Of a stretch of 64,000 nucleotides of DNA, positions 54,039-64,000 are shown in pieces; within the stretch, counting starts at the first letter, position 1; every line of letters begins with the position of its first letter. The notes beneath the pieces were generated by a model, which was not told the DNA's origin, ran no database searches, and saw only the letters and a list, made by a program, of their open reading frames with translations. The stretch lies in contig JAFMOC010000422.1 in the NCBI GenBank assembly GCA_019802505.1, positions 65,001 to 129,000 of the forward strand, read 5' to 3'. The position numbers and the translations under genes are program-made. Source of the stretch: Corydoras sp. C115 (Eukaryota > Chordata > Actinopteri > Siluriformes > Callichthyidae).

Positions 54039-54134
54039 TCACTGTCTCTGATTTTACATCTACAGGGTGGAGCAATAAGGTGGAGGTGTCTAATCATCTA
54101 GCACCAAAATAATTAGTGTTTTTTGGTTCCGATC

Positions 54135-54442
54135 AGGGCGGCACGGTGGCTTAGTGGTTTGGCATGTTCGCCTCTCAGCCCTAGAGATTCCCGGTTTGAA
54201 TCCCAATCTGGGTGGAGTTTCCATGTTCTCCCCGTGTCTGCATGGATTTCCTCCGGGTTCTCCGGTTTCCTCCCACAGTCCAAAAACAAGGATTAAGTCA
54301 ATTGAATTCTCCAAATTGCCCCATATAGAGTGTGTCTCTGTAAGTGAGTGTGTGTCCAGTGATAGATTGGCACCCTTTATTGGGTGTATCTACCCAGCGC
54401 CCGAAACGTTCTCCCCTGGATGGGCATGGGGAACCCCCCCTC
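54135..54442 (+). mobile_element. SINE-A copy, tail missing
   Basis: Full head and body, ending in a C-run. Confidence 0.87.
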
Positions 54443-55155
54443 CCCCTCCCTCGGGTCTCCATCCGTGCCGTCAGTAAATTCTTTAATCGGGCGACAGTTT
54501 GCTCTCCTCCCTTTTAGTCACCGGATCGTAATCAGCCCGCTGATTTATAATGACGACCCCGAATAACAAAACACAGGGTTTTGATCCAAAACAAAGACGA
54601 ATGGAGGGAGGTGTCGCATAAATGCCCTAATAAAAACATTCACAAGCCCGGACCATCCGCTCGCTTCCTGTCCCTTCAGAGCTGGACACTTTTATCTCAG
54701 CTGGATTGAAAGAGCGCCTGCGACCTCTGATAAAAGCCAGACCAGACGGCCGGGGTATTTCGGCGCTCTCGCCGCTTCGTCCTGTGTCCTGTGACTTGGT
54801 GGCGCGAGTTCATTGTGCCCCAGTCAAGCTTTTTTTAACTGATGAGTACGGAGGAGACTTTCTTCTGAAAAGCCTGATAACGGGACAATGCAGCAATCAG
54901 AGTCGCTGCGCGACATTCCGTTCCTCCAGTGGCGGCACACTGGGGATATGCGACGGATAAGGTGGCCGACTAAAAGGTCGGGTAATACACGCCCGCCGTG
55001 ACTTCATCACATTCTTAACAAACTCTCCAGGAATTTTTTTTTTAAGCTCCGCGAACCATAAATGAGTCACTTCCCACCTTATCAATGCTGTATTGTTAAT
55101 TAGAAGTAACTTATAAAGACCTCAGTTGCCTTAGCCATTCAGGGTGGGGGTGTCC
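54443..55155. other. Unique-sequence island
   Basis: About 700 bases free of repeats, balanced in base content, with TAAT- and ATAAA-rich stretches (gctgatttataatgacg, cttttatctcagctgg, tgataaaagcc). The longest SINE-free block 3' of tmem44. No exon recognised. A candidate conserved regulatory element. Confidence 0.4.
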
Positions 55156-55159
55156 AACT

Positions 55160-55440
55160 GTGGACGTCCCCTTAACTCTGTTCTAATGGTCAGAACCCCA
55201 ATAGTACCACCACAGAGCAGGGGTTATTTGGTGGGTGCATTAGTCCTATCCCAGCAGTGTGACTGAGGTGGAGAAATGAAACTACAAAACCCCCCCCACC
55301 ACATCAGTGTCACTGCAGAACTGACAATAAACAATCCACCACCCAAATGATACCTGTTCTGTGATGCTCCTGACCAACAGAGAACCGAGAACCAACAGGG
55401 GACTAACAAACACCAGAACACAGATGGACTACAGTCTCAT
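55160..55440 (-). mobile_element. Tc1-N copy
   Basis: Reverse copy nearly identical to part of 36.1-36.4 kb and 48.7-48.96 kb. Confidence 0.65.
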
Positions 55441-55445
55441 CTCAT

Positions 55446-55797
55446 TATTCATTCATTCATTATCTCCCGCTTTATCCTATATCAGGGTCGCGGTGGGGTT
55501 CCCCATGCCCATCCAGGGGAGAACGTTTCGGGCGCTGGGCAGATAGACCCAGGACAGGACGCCAATCCATCGCTGGGCACACACTCACTCACACAGACAC
55601 ACTCTATATGGGGCAATTTGGAGAATTCAATTGACTTGATCCATGTTTTTGGACTGTGGGAGGAAACCGGAGAACCCGGAGGAAACCCACGCAGACACGG
55701 GGAGAACATGGAAACTCCACCCAGATGGGGATTCTAACCGGGAATCCCTAGTGCTGAGAGGAGAACGTGCTAACCACTAAGCCACCGTGCCGCCCCT
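55446..55797 (-). mobile_element. SINE-A copy
   Basis: Full length; the first base pairs of its head (GTGCCGCCCC) are expanded into the next repeat. Confidence 0.9.
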
Positions 55798-55838
55798 CGT
55801 GCCGCCCCTCGTGCCGCCCCTCGTGCCGCCCCTAGTGC
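55787..55838. repeat. 12-bp repeat GTGCCGCCCCTC
   Basis: Four to five units grown from the SINE head. Confidence 0.88.
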
Positions 55839-55889
55839 CACATACCAAGGGGGGGGGGCGCGTCCAAACTTTTGACTGATGCTGCATAC

Positions 55890-56232
55890 ATTCATTCATC
55901 TCCCGCTTTATCCTCTATTAGGGTCGCGGTAGGGTTCCCCATGCACATCCAGGGGAGAACGTCTCGGGCGCTGGGCAGATACACCCAGGACAGGGCACCA
56001 ATCCATCACTGGGCACACACTCACTGACACAGACACACTCTATATGGGGCAATTTGGAGAATTCAATTGACTTGATCCATGTTTTTGGACTGTGGGAGGA
56101 AACCGGAGAACCCGAAGGAAACCCACGCGGACGCGGGGAGAACATGGAAACTCCACCCAGATGGGGATTCGAACCGGGAATCCCTAGTGCTGAGAGGAGA
56201 ACATGCTAAACCACTAAGCCACCGTGCCGCCT
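55890..56232 (-). mobile_element. SINE-A copy
   Basis: Full length. Lies between Tc1-N ends ('gcgtccaaacttttgactga' at 55.86 kb and 'aaaaagggggcgtgtccaag' at 56.27 kb). Confidence 0.9.
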
Positions 56233-56299
56233 GTGAAACTAAAAGTCTGAGGAAATTATGGGTGATGGAGCAAAAAGGGGGCGTGTCCAAGTGTAGAAT

Positions 56300-56680
56300 G
56301 CAGTTAGTTAAAGAAGGAAGTGGGACGTCGAGACGTTAGGAGGTGGACTTTCACGGCTTCCGGTGGTTCAGTCTGTTCCCCGTTCACAGGCTTTACGTCG
56401 GAACCTGAACGCGCTCCTCTGCATGTCCTCTCTGAACCTCAGAGGAATCAAAGCACCGCCTTCCCCGTCTACGTTTGTTTTAACAGCAGGCTGGAGATGA
56501 GGATTAACGGCCTTCGGTCCGAGCCGCGGCGGGGAATCCTTTATTTTTCTTTTGGGTGGATGTGTACGTCACTCCTCGCTCACCCACGACTGCACACGCC
56601 TAAACGATAGCCGGTGGTGTGACCCTGCAGGCATACGCATATGGCATTAGGTACACCCAAGGTGTCCATTTGATCGGCTC
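56300..56680. other. Single-copy stretch, no gene seen
   Basis: Moderately GC-rich. The frame at 56320-56610 lacks support. Confidence 0.4.
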
Positions 56681-56764
56681 CCGTTCCCATACACATGGAC
56701 GTTGTAGTTCTTTAATTACAGACTGTAGTCCATCCATATATATTTATATATACGTATATATTTC

Positions 56765-56904
56765 TCAAAACTCTGCACACCGGCTTGTATTCAACCACCC
56801 AAGAGAACTCATGTCCCTCCATTGGCTCCCTGTAGCTCGCATTCAGTACAAGTCACTGACTCTGGCCTACAGAACCATTTCTGGATCTGCCCCTCCTACC
56901 TTCA
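56765..56904 (+). mobile_element. L2-type LINE 3' end, part 1
   Basis: Frame with SLHWLPVARIQYKSLTLAYR then TISGSAPPTFT, the usual C-terminal sequence of teleost L2 reverse transcriptases. Interrupted by a SINE-A and resumed at 57229. Confidence 0.85.
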
Positions 56905-57228
56905 CTCATTCATTCATTCATTATCTTCCACTTCATCCTATATTAGGGTCGTGGGGGGGTTCCCCATGCCCATCCTGGGGAGAACGTTTTGGGCGCTGGG
57001 CAGATACACCCAGGACAAAGCGCCAATCCATCGCTGGGCACACACTCACTCACACAGACACACTTTATATGGGGCAATTTGGAGAACTCAATTGACTTGA
57101 TCCATGTTTTTGGACTGTGGGAGGAAAGCGGAGAACCCGGAGGAAACCCACGCAGACACGGGGAGAACATGGGAACTCCACCCAGATGGGGATTCGAACC
57201 GCTAACCACTAAGCCACCGTGCCGCCCT
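56905..57228 (-). mobile_element. SINE-A copy inserted in the LINE
   Basis: CTACCTTCACTC stands on both sides, a 12-bp target duplication. Head lacks about 35 bases before box A. Confidence 0.9.
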
Positions 57229-57612
57229 ACCTTCACTCTATCTTTTCAAAATACACTCCGACTCGTTCACTTCGCTCCAGTGATGATCGCCGCCTGGTGG
57301 TTCCACCTCACCGAGGAGCTGATTCTCACTCCGTGGCGTTCACCACTGCAACATGGTGGAACCATCTTCCCAACTCTGTCCATAAGACAGAATCACTAAG
57401 CATTTTTAAGACACTACTGAAGACGCGTCTCTTTAACAAATACCTGTTGTAAAAAAAAAGAAAAGGGTGGGAGGGGCAGAATCAAATAACAATCAGGTTT
57501 GATGAATTTACAGTGTAGTTGGTTTTCTGCAGAACTTCTGACTTGTGGTGTTCTCATTTGTAAGTCGCTTTGGATAAAAGCGTCTGCTAAAGGACTAAAT
57601 GTAAATGTAAAT
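57229..57612 (+). mobile_element. L2-type LINE 3' end, part 2
   Basis: Continues as YTPTRSLRSSDDRRLVVPPH to SLSIFKTLLKTRLFNKYLL and stop, then a 3' UTR ending TAAGTCGCTTTGGATAAAAG and AAATGTA repeats. This end matches the SINE-B tail. Confidence 0.87.
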
Positions 57613-58520
57613 GTAAATCACTGACTCTGGCCTACAGGACCATTTCTGGATCTGGCCCTTCCTACCTTCACTCTATCTTTTCAAAATACACTCCGACTCG
57701 TTCACTTCGCTCCAGTGATGATCGCCGCCTGGTGGTTCCACCTCACCGAGGAGCTGATTCTCACTCCGTGGCGTTCACCACTGCAACATGGTGGAACCAT
57801 CTTCCCAACTCTGTTAAAACTGTTTAGTGATTCTGCCTTACGGACAGAGTTGGGAAGATGGTTCCACCATGTTCCAGTGGTGAACGCCACAGAGTGAGAA
57901 TGAGCTCCTCGGTGAGGTGGAACCACCAGGCGGCGATTATCACTGGAGCGAAGTGAACGAGTCGGAGTATTTTTTGAAAAGATAGAGTGAAGGTAGGAGG
58001 GGAAGATCCAGAAATGGTTCTGTAGGCCAGAGTCAGTGATTTACATTTACATTTACATTTAGCCCTTTAGCAGATGCTTTTATCCAAAGCAACTTACAAA
58101 TGAGAACATTACAAGTCAGAAGTTCTGCAGAAAACCAACTACACTGTAAATTCATCAAACCTGATTGTTATTTGATGGCGTCTTCAGTAAAACTGTTAAA
58201 ACTGTTTAGTGATTCTGCCTTACGGACAGTTTTACTGAAGACGCCATCAAATAACAATCAGGTTTGATGAATTTACAGTGTAGTTGGTTTTCTGCAGAAC
58301 TTCTGACTTGTAATGTTCTCATTTGTAAGTCGCTTTGGATAAAAGCGTCTGCTAAAGGGCTAAATGTAAATGTAAATGTAAATCACTGACTCTGACCTAC
58401 AGAACCATTTCTGGATCTTCCCCTCCTACCTTCACTCTATCTTTTCAAAATATACTCCGACTCGTTCACTTCGCTCCAGTGATGATCGCCGCCTGGTGGT
58501 TCCACCTCACCGAGGAGCAG
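57613..58520. repeat. Palindromic block of L2 3' ends
   Basis: Plus piece 57613-57815, minus piece 57835-58196, plus piece 58222-58517. Two inverted repeats result: 57615-57815 against 57835-58036 (loop about 20 bases), and 57905-58196 against 58222-58517 (loop about 25 bases). Arms are nearly identical. Confidence 0.88.
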
Positions 58521-58660
58521 TGGTAGGTTACGGAACCAGCCTGTAGGTCCCCGGTTCGATTCCCGGTCCCACCAAGTACTACGACTGAAGTGCCCTTGGG
58601 CAACGCACCTAACCCCAATTGCTCCACATGTTCAGGGATGTTCAAACTTCATTACTGTGA
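58514..58660 (+). mobile_element. SINE-C, tRNA-headed element
   Basis: GGTTCGATTCC box B within a tRNA-like arm (tccccggttcgattcccgg), then 'agtgcccttgggcaacgcac' and CTAACCCCAATTGCTCC. Unlike SINE-A and SINE-B. The only copy here. Confidence 0.6.
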
Positions 58661-58689
58661 GTGTTACCCATCGATTCATTCCTAAAAAC

Positions 58690-58855
58690 GACGGCACGTG
58701 GTGGCACGGTGCCTCTCGGCTCTAGCGATTCCCAGTTCCAATCCCAATCTGGGTGGAGTTTCCATGTTCTCCCCGTGTCCGTGTGGGTTTCCTCTGGGTT
58801 CGCCAGAGGTTCTTATGGATCAAGGTCAATTAAAATTCTCCAAATTGCCCCATAG
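58690..58855 (+). mobile_element. SINE-A copy, 3' part missing
   Basis: Ends at 'ttgccccata|gcggcacgg', the same kind of join as at 24.67 kb. Confidence 0.8.
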
Positions 58856-59204
58856 CGGCACGGTGGTTTAGTGGTCAGCACGTTCGCCTCTCAGCACTTC
58901 GAATTCCCGGTTCGAATCCCCATCTGGGTGGAGTTTCCATGTTCTCGCCGTGTCCGTGTGGGTTTCCTCCAGATTCTCTGGTTTCCTCCCACAGTCCAAA
59001 AACATGGATCAAGGTAAAATTGAATTCGCCAAATTGCCCCATATAGAGTGTGTCTGTGTGAGTGAGTGTGTGCCCAGCGATGGATTGGCGTCCTGTCCTG
59101 AGTGTATCTGCCCAGCGCCTGAAACGTTCTCCCCTGGATGGGCACGGGGAACCCCCCCGCCACCCTAGTATAGGATAAAGCAGAAGATAATGGATGGATG
59201 GATG
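58856..59204 (+). mobile_element. SINE-A copy
   Basis: Full length with ATGG tail. Confidence 0.9.
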
Positions 59205-59352
59205 AAAATTGCCCCATATAGAGTGTGTTTGTGAGTGAGTGTGTGCCCAGCGATAGATTGGCGCCCAAAACGTTCTCCCATGGATGGGCATGGGCAACCC
59301 CCCCCCCACGACCCTAGTAGAGGATAAAGTGGAAGATAATGGCTGGATGGAT
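59205..59352 (+). mobile_element. SINE-A 3' fragment, tandem unit 1
   Basis: Starts 'aaaattgccccatatagag' and ends 'ggatttaaaacgagtgg'. The same fragment, in the same order, recurs at 59682. Confidence 0.82.
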
Positions 59353-59357
59353 TTAAA

Positions 59358-59681
59358 ACGAGTGGTTAGCATGTTCTCCTCTCATCACTAGGGAATCCCG
59401 GTTCGAATCCCCATCTGGGTGGAGTTTCCACGTTCTCCCCATGTCCCCATGGGTTTCCTCCGGGTTCTCCGGTTTCCTCCCACAGTCCAAAAACATGGAT
59501 CGAGGTCAATTGAATTCTCCTAATTGCCCCCTATAGAGTGTGTTTGTGTCCAGCGATGGATTGGTGTCCTGTCTTGGGTGTATCTGCCCAGCGCCTGAAA
59601 CGTTCTCCCCTGGATGGGCACGGGGAACCCCCCCCGCCACCCTAGTATAGGATAAAGCAGAAGATAATGGATGGATGGATG
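59358..59681 (+). mobile_element. SINE-A copy, tandem unit 1
   Basis: Head begins GTGGTTAGCATG after 'aaaacga'; the following fragment repeats the 59205 element. Confidence 0.87.
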
Positions 59682-59835
59682 AAAATTGCCCCATATAGAG
59701 TGTGTTTGTGAGTGAGTGTGTGCCCAGCGATAGATTGGCGCCCAAAACGTTCTCCCATGGATGGGCATGGGCATGGGCAACCCCCCCCCCCCCCCCACGA
59801 CCCTAGTAGAGGATAAAGTGGAAGATAATGGCTGG
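59682..59835 (+). mobile_element. SINE-A 3' fragment, tandem unit 2
   Basis: Copy of 59205-59352 with a doubled GGGCAT. Confidence 0.82.
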
Positions 59836-59842
59836 ATTTAAA

Positions 59843-60214
59843 ACGAGTGGTTAGCATGTTCTCCTCTCATCACTAGGGAATCCAGGTTCCAATCCCCCTC
59901 AGCCCCCTCAGCCAGTTTAGGGCAGTCGGAGCCACACGGTGCGCGCTCAGTCAAAATTGCCCCCGCACGCCGTTATGCTCCCCGTTCTCCTCTCATCACT
60001 AGGGAATCCAGGTTCCACTCCCCATGTCCCCGTGGGTTTCCTCCGGGTTCTCCGGTTTCCTCCCACAGTCCAAAAACATGGATCAAGGTCAATTGAATTC
60101 TCCAAATTGCCCCATATAGAGTGTGTTGGACTGGCGCCCTGTCCTGGGTGTATCTGCTCAGCGCCCGAAACATTCTACCCTGGATGGGCACCAACCCCCC
60201 CCCCCTCCCATCCA
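59843..60214 (+). mobile_element. SINE-A pieces broken by array sequence
   Basis: Head piece 59843-59895, then non-SINE sequence (tttagggcagtcggagccac), then body 59985-60214. Confidence 0.7.
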
Positions 60215-62014
60215 TCACAGAAGACTGTAGCTTTGAAAATAAAGGGAGCTGCAGCTCTTACAATGTTTTATTTTTTATTCCACCAAAGCGCTCAGTCAAA
60301 AATTGCCCCCGCACGCCGTTATGCTCCCCGTTCTCCTCTCATCACTAGGGAATCCAGGTTCCACTCCCCATCTGGGTGGAGTTTCCACGTTCTCCCCGTG
60401 GGTTTTCTCCGGGTTCTCCGGTTTCCTCCCACAGTCCAAAAACAAGACTCAAGGTCAATTGAATTCTCCAAATTGCCCCATATAGAGTGTCTGTGTGAGG
60501 GAGTGTGTGCCCAGTGATGGATTGGCGTCCTGTCCTGGGTTTATCTGCCCAGCGCCCGAGACGTTCTCCTCTGGATGGGCATGGGGAAACCCCCCCCCCC
60601 CCCCCGACCCTAGTAGAGGATAAAGTGGAAGATAATGGCTGGATTTAAAACGAGTGATTAGCATGTTCTCCTCTCATCACTAGGGAATCCAGGTTTGAAT
60701 CCCCATTTGGGTGGAGTTTCCACGTTCTCCCCGTGTGTTTCCTCCGGGTTTTCCCACCCACAGTCCAAAAACAAGACTCAAGGTCAATTGAATTCTCCAA
60801 ATTGCCCCATATAGAGTGTGTCTGTGCCCAGTGATGGATTGGCGCCCTGTCCTGGGTGTATCTGCTCAGCGCCCGAAACGTTCTACCCTGGATGGGCATG
60901 GGGAACCCCCCCCCTCCCACTGTAGCTGTAGCTTTGAAAATAAAGGGAGCTGCAGCTCTTAAAATGTTTTATTTTTTATTCCACCAAAGCGATGTGCACG
61001 CGGCTGCCATAGTCTTGCACGTTGTACACCATCAACGCCCTCTGGTTCCAAGCGTGGGGAGTGACCTCATTTCCCGTACGTCACTTCCACGGGGTTTACT
61101 CTCAGCCAGTTTAGGGCAGTCGGAGCCACACGGTGCGCGCTCAGTCAAAAATTGCCCCCGCGCGCCGTTATGCTCCCCGTTCTCCTCTCATCACTAGGGA
61201 ATCCAGGTTCCACTCCCCATCTGGGTGGAGTTTCCACGGTTTCCTCCCACAGTCCAAAAACATGGATCAAGGTCAATTGAATTCTCCAAATTGCCCCATA
61301 TAGAGTGTGTGTGTGTGAGTGAGTGTGTGCCCAATGATGGATTGGCGCCCTGTCCTGGGTCTATCTACCCAGCGCCCGAAACGTTCTCCCCTGGATGGGC
61401 ATGGGGAAACCCCCCCCCCCCCCCCACGACCCTAGTAGAGGATAAAGTGGAAGATAATGGCTGGATGGATGGATTTAAAACGAGTGATTAGCATGTTCTC
61501 CTCTCATCACTAGGGAATCCAGGTTCGAATCCCCATCTGGGTGGAGTTTCCATGTTCTCCCCGTGTCCCCGTGGGTTTCCTCCGGGTTCTCCGGTTTCCC
61601 TCCCACAGTCCAAAAACAAGGCTCAAGGTCAATTGAATTCTCCAAATTGCCCCATATAGAGTGTGTGTGTACTCAGCGCCCGAAACGTTCTACCCTGGAT
61701 GGGCATGGGCATGGGCATGGGGAACCACCACCCTCCCACTGTAGCTGTAGCTTTGAAAATAAAGGGAGCTGCAGCTCTTAAAATGTTTTATTTTTTATTC
61801 CACCAAAGCGATGTGCACGCGGCTGCCATAGTCTTGCACGTTGTACACCATCAACGCCCTCTGGTTCCAAGCGTGGGGAGTGACCTCATTTCCCGTACGT
61901 CACTTCCACGGGGTTTACTCTCAGCCAGTTTAGGGCAGTCGGAGCCACACGGTGCGCGCTCAGTCAAAAATTGCCCCCGCGCGCCGTTATGCTCCCCGTT
62001 CTCCTCTCTTTCAG
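60215..62014 (+). repeat. ~0.7-0.8-kb tandem array
   Basis: Three units start with GCTTTGAAAATAAAGGGAGC at 60230, 60931 and 61750 (last two 819 apart). Full units hold 'gatgtgcacgcggctgccat', 'gtcttgcacgttgtacacca', 'gaccttatttcccgtacg'-like and 'tttagggcagtcggagccac', then a join to the middle of a SINE-A head (gttctcctctcatcactagg), then one or two SINE-A bodies (60335-60640, 60655-60915, 61180-61470, 61485-61735). The first unit lacks ~180 bases. The non-SINE part is CpG-containing and may derive from a promoter. Confidence 0.85.
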
Positions 62015-62082
62015 GTTCCTTTAGATCCTCCTCGGACGTCCCTGCGTGTAACGGCCAGGACTCGGTGGATCATGGCTCTGAG
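62015..62082 (+). other. Unassigned exon-like segment
   Basis: 68 bases between a good acceptor (CTCCTCTCTTTCAG) and a donor (GAG|GTGATT). One frame reads SFRSSSDVPACNGQDSVDHG and is open throughout; another has ATGGCTCTGAG. It follows the last array unit, where the other units carry SINE sequence. By synteny the next plus-strand gene could be ATP13A3, but this segment does not resemble that protein's start as I know it. A 5' UTR exon is possible. Confidence 0.3.
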
Positions 62083-62470
62083 GTGATTCTCGGCTCAGGT
62101 GGTACTGGGTACGTCTCTCAATCTCACTCCCAATGCGCTCGTATGGCGGGGGGGGCCGCGTCCCAAACCGCGCGCTGCTCCACTACATAGTGCGCTCGGT
62201 GGCCCCGTCCGAAGCCTCGGCGCGGAGCTTCGGGGGGAGCGCGCTGGGATGCGGTTGGGGACGCAGCCTTCGCGTCGAGTACTCGGCGCTGCCGGTGTTT
62301 AGTATCTCGTCGGATTGGGGTTGGTGCTGAGTCCCGGGGGGGCGAGTTAAGGGTATTTTCGGGGTTGGGGTTGCGGTTGGGAGTGGGGGGAACGTTCTGC
62401 TTGAGAACGTTGTGATGGTCCAGTCAAGCTTCCACGCTCACGGCGACCGTTGGAAGCGCCGAGCTGTCAA
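62083..62470. other. GC-rich stretch
   Basis: GC-rich, CpG-containing DNA past the exon-like segment. Nothing else recognised. Confidence 0.4.
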
Positions 62471-62711
62471 GTTCACCTCAGTGAACCGTTTCCGTCGTCG
62501 CGGTTCGTGGCTTCGGAGCTCTGCGGCTCGTCCTTAAGGAGGGAAAAGTCATTTATATGAGTTTTAAAGCCGTTTAAACTACGTGTAGGAAGGACGTCCA
62601 TGTTCGTCCACGCTCGAGTACGTGTTCTAGACAAGGTAGTGAGGTAGTGTGTACTTTGCTCAGTCACTAGTGAGGGAGTGAGTGAGGTTACAGGATAATC
62701 TGAGAGGGTTA

Positions 62712-62932
62712 TACATTCATTTACATTTGCATTTGGTCATTTAGCAGATGCTTTTATCCAAAGCGACTTACAAGGTGAACACAGGGTTCATCACAACATC
62801 CCTGGAGCAATGAGGGTTAAGGGTCTTGCTCAAGGAGCCACACTGGTAACTTCAGTGGACCTGGGATTTGAACCCCCAACCTTCAGATTGATAACCCAAC
62901 ACCCTGACCACTCAGCTACCCTTCATTACATC
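62712..62932 (-). mobile_element. SINE-B copy, array unit 1
   Basis: Complete reverse copy including both box regions. Confidence 0.88.
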
Positions 62933-63236
62933 CACAACCTTCAGCTTGACAGGAACCCCCCTCCTCCCCCTTTCAACAGAGCAGGTGGTATTTGGGTGGT
63001 GGATTTCCGTCGTCGTGGTTCGTGGCTTCGGAGCTCTGCGGCTCGTCCTTAAGGAGGAAAAGTCATTTATATGAGTTTTAAAGACGTTTAAACTACGTGT
63101 AGGAAGGACGTCCATGTTCGTCCACGCTCGAGGACGTGTACTAGACAAGGTAGTGAGGTAGTGTGTACTTTGCTCAGTCACTAGTGAGGGAGTGAGTGAG
63201 TGAGGTTACAGGATAATCTGAGAGGGTTGTACATTC

Positions 63237-63445
63237 AGTTACATTACATTTGGTCATTTATTGGATGCTTTTATCCAAAGTGACTTACAAGGTGAACACA
63301 GGGTTCATCACAACATCCCTGGAGCCATGAGGGTTAAGGGTCTTGCTCAAGGACCCACACTGGTAACTTCAGTGGACCTGGGATTTGAACCCACAACCTT
63401 CAGGTTGATAACCCAACACCCTAACCACTGAGCTACCGTGCCCTC
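63237..63445 (-). mobile_element. SINE-B copy, array unit 2
   Basis: Complete reverse copy. Confidence 0.88.
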
Positions 63446-63831
63446 ATTCATTCACACTAACTGCACCCTTCATTACATCCACCTCCCTGTGTCAGGATTC
63501 GTCATCCAGTTAATCAGCTCCACTTGCGTATACATGTAGTCGAGGACTGGAACCCCCCCCCCCCTCCTCCCCCTTGCAGCAGAGCAGGTGGTATTTGGGT
63601 GGTGGATTTCCATCGTCGCGGTTCGTGGCTTCGGAGCTCTGCGGCTCGTCCTTAAGGAGGAAAAGTCATTTATATGAGTTTTAAAGCCGTTTAAACTACA
63701 TGGAAGGACGTCCATGTTCGTCCACGCTCGAGTACGTGTACTAGACAAGGTAGTGAGGTAGTGTGTACTTTGCTCAGTCACTAGTGAGTGAGTGAGTGAG
63801 GTTACAGGATAATCTGAGAGGGTTATACATT

Positions 63832-64000
63832 CATTTACATCACATTTGGTCATTTATTGGATGCTTTTATCCAAAGCGACTTACGAGGTGAGCACAGGGT
63901 TCATCACAACATCCCTGGAGCAATGAGGGTTAAGGGTCTTGCTCAGTGGACCTGGGATTTGAACCCCCAACCTTCAGATTGACAGCCCAACACCCTAACC
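63832..64000 (-). mobile_element. SINE-B copy, array unit 3, cut by window edge
   Basis: Lacks the 'aaggacccacactggtaac' part through a short internal deletion. Confidence 0.85.

Larger units (their letters stand above)
62471..64000. repeat. ~0.5-0.6-kb tandem array running off the window
   Basis: Three units start near 62489, 63002 and 63604 with 'tttccgtcgtcgcggttcgtgg' in shortened variants. They contain TCGGAGCTCTGCGGCTCGTC, GTCATTTATATGAGTTTTAA, 'aaggacgtccatgttcgtcc' and 'actttgctcagtcactagtg', and each ends in a reverse SINE-B. Confidence 0.88.

Noticed and set aside
57219..57452. Frame ending KTLLKTRLFNKYLL as a host gene
   Set aside because: It is the C-terminal end of an L2-type reverse transcriptase, truncated and repeated nearby.
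1..64000. A novel defence, secretion or biosynthetic gene system
   Set aside because: Apart from fam43a, lsg1 and tmem44 I found no supported protein-coding gene; the remaining open frames come from repeats.

Overview
This window is nuclear DNA of a ray-finned fish. The evidence is (1) intron-split vertebrate genes with GT-AG and minor-class splice sites, (2) three neighbouring genes, FAM43A, LSG1 and TMEM44, which also sit together in this order and orientation in mammals (human 3q29), and (3) a dense load of tRNA-derived SINEs, L2-type LINE 3' ends, hAT and Tc1-like miniature elements and tetranucleotide arrays of the kind found in teleosts. The repeat mix would suit an ostariophysan such as a catfish, but I cannot name the species.

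Layout. 1-19.7 kb: no gene found; mostly SINE copies, two oppositely oriented (CTGT)n arrays, and short stretches of single-copy DNA. 19.7-24.2 kb: single-exon fam43a on the minus strand, with a six-unit ~310-bp tandem array just 3' of it. 24.2-26.86 kb: the shared 5' region of the divergent pair fam43a/lsg1. 26.86-39.28 kb: lsg1, 14 coding exons on the plus strand (611 codons reconstructed here). 39.46-41.8 kb: SINE cluster. 41.81-52.98 kb: tmem44, nine coding exons on the plus strand (457 codons). 53-64 kb: duplicated and inverted repeat blocks (a SINE-derived tandem array, an L2-derived palindrome, two larger tandem arrays) and one unassigned exon-like segment at 62.0 kb.

The genes do not form a pathway. 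LSG1 is the circularly permuted GTPase that releases NMD3 from cytoplasmic pre-60S ribosomal subunits. FAM43A carries a PTB/PID domain and is poorly understood. TMEM44 is a multi-pass membrane protein of unknown function. FAM43A and LSG1 are divergent, with start codons 2.9 kb apart. LSG1 and TMEM44 follow each other on the same strand.

Main points of interest: an in-frame ~48-nt gap in lsg1 exon 9 that removes the G2/switch I segment; a minor-spliceosome (U12) AT-AC intron in lsg1 and a U12 GT-AG intron in the adjacent tmem44; a partial duplication of lsg1 exon 3 inside intron 4; hAT miniature elements with 8-bp target duplications, one inserted in another; and about 85 copies or fragments of one SINE family, which by my hand count fill well over a third of the window. 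I see no CRISPR array and no new multi-gene system.

Family names used below: SINE-A (tRNA head, long conserved body, ATGA/ATGG tail), SINE-B (tRNA head, L2-type tail), SINE-C (a third tRNA-headed element), hAT-N (miniature hAT), Tc1-N (short elements with Tc1-like ends). These are working labels, not database names.
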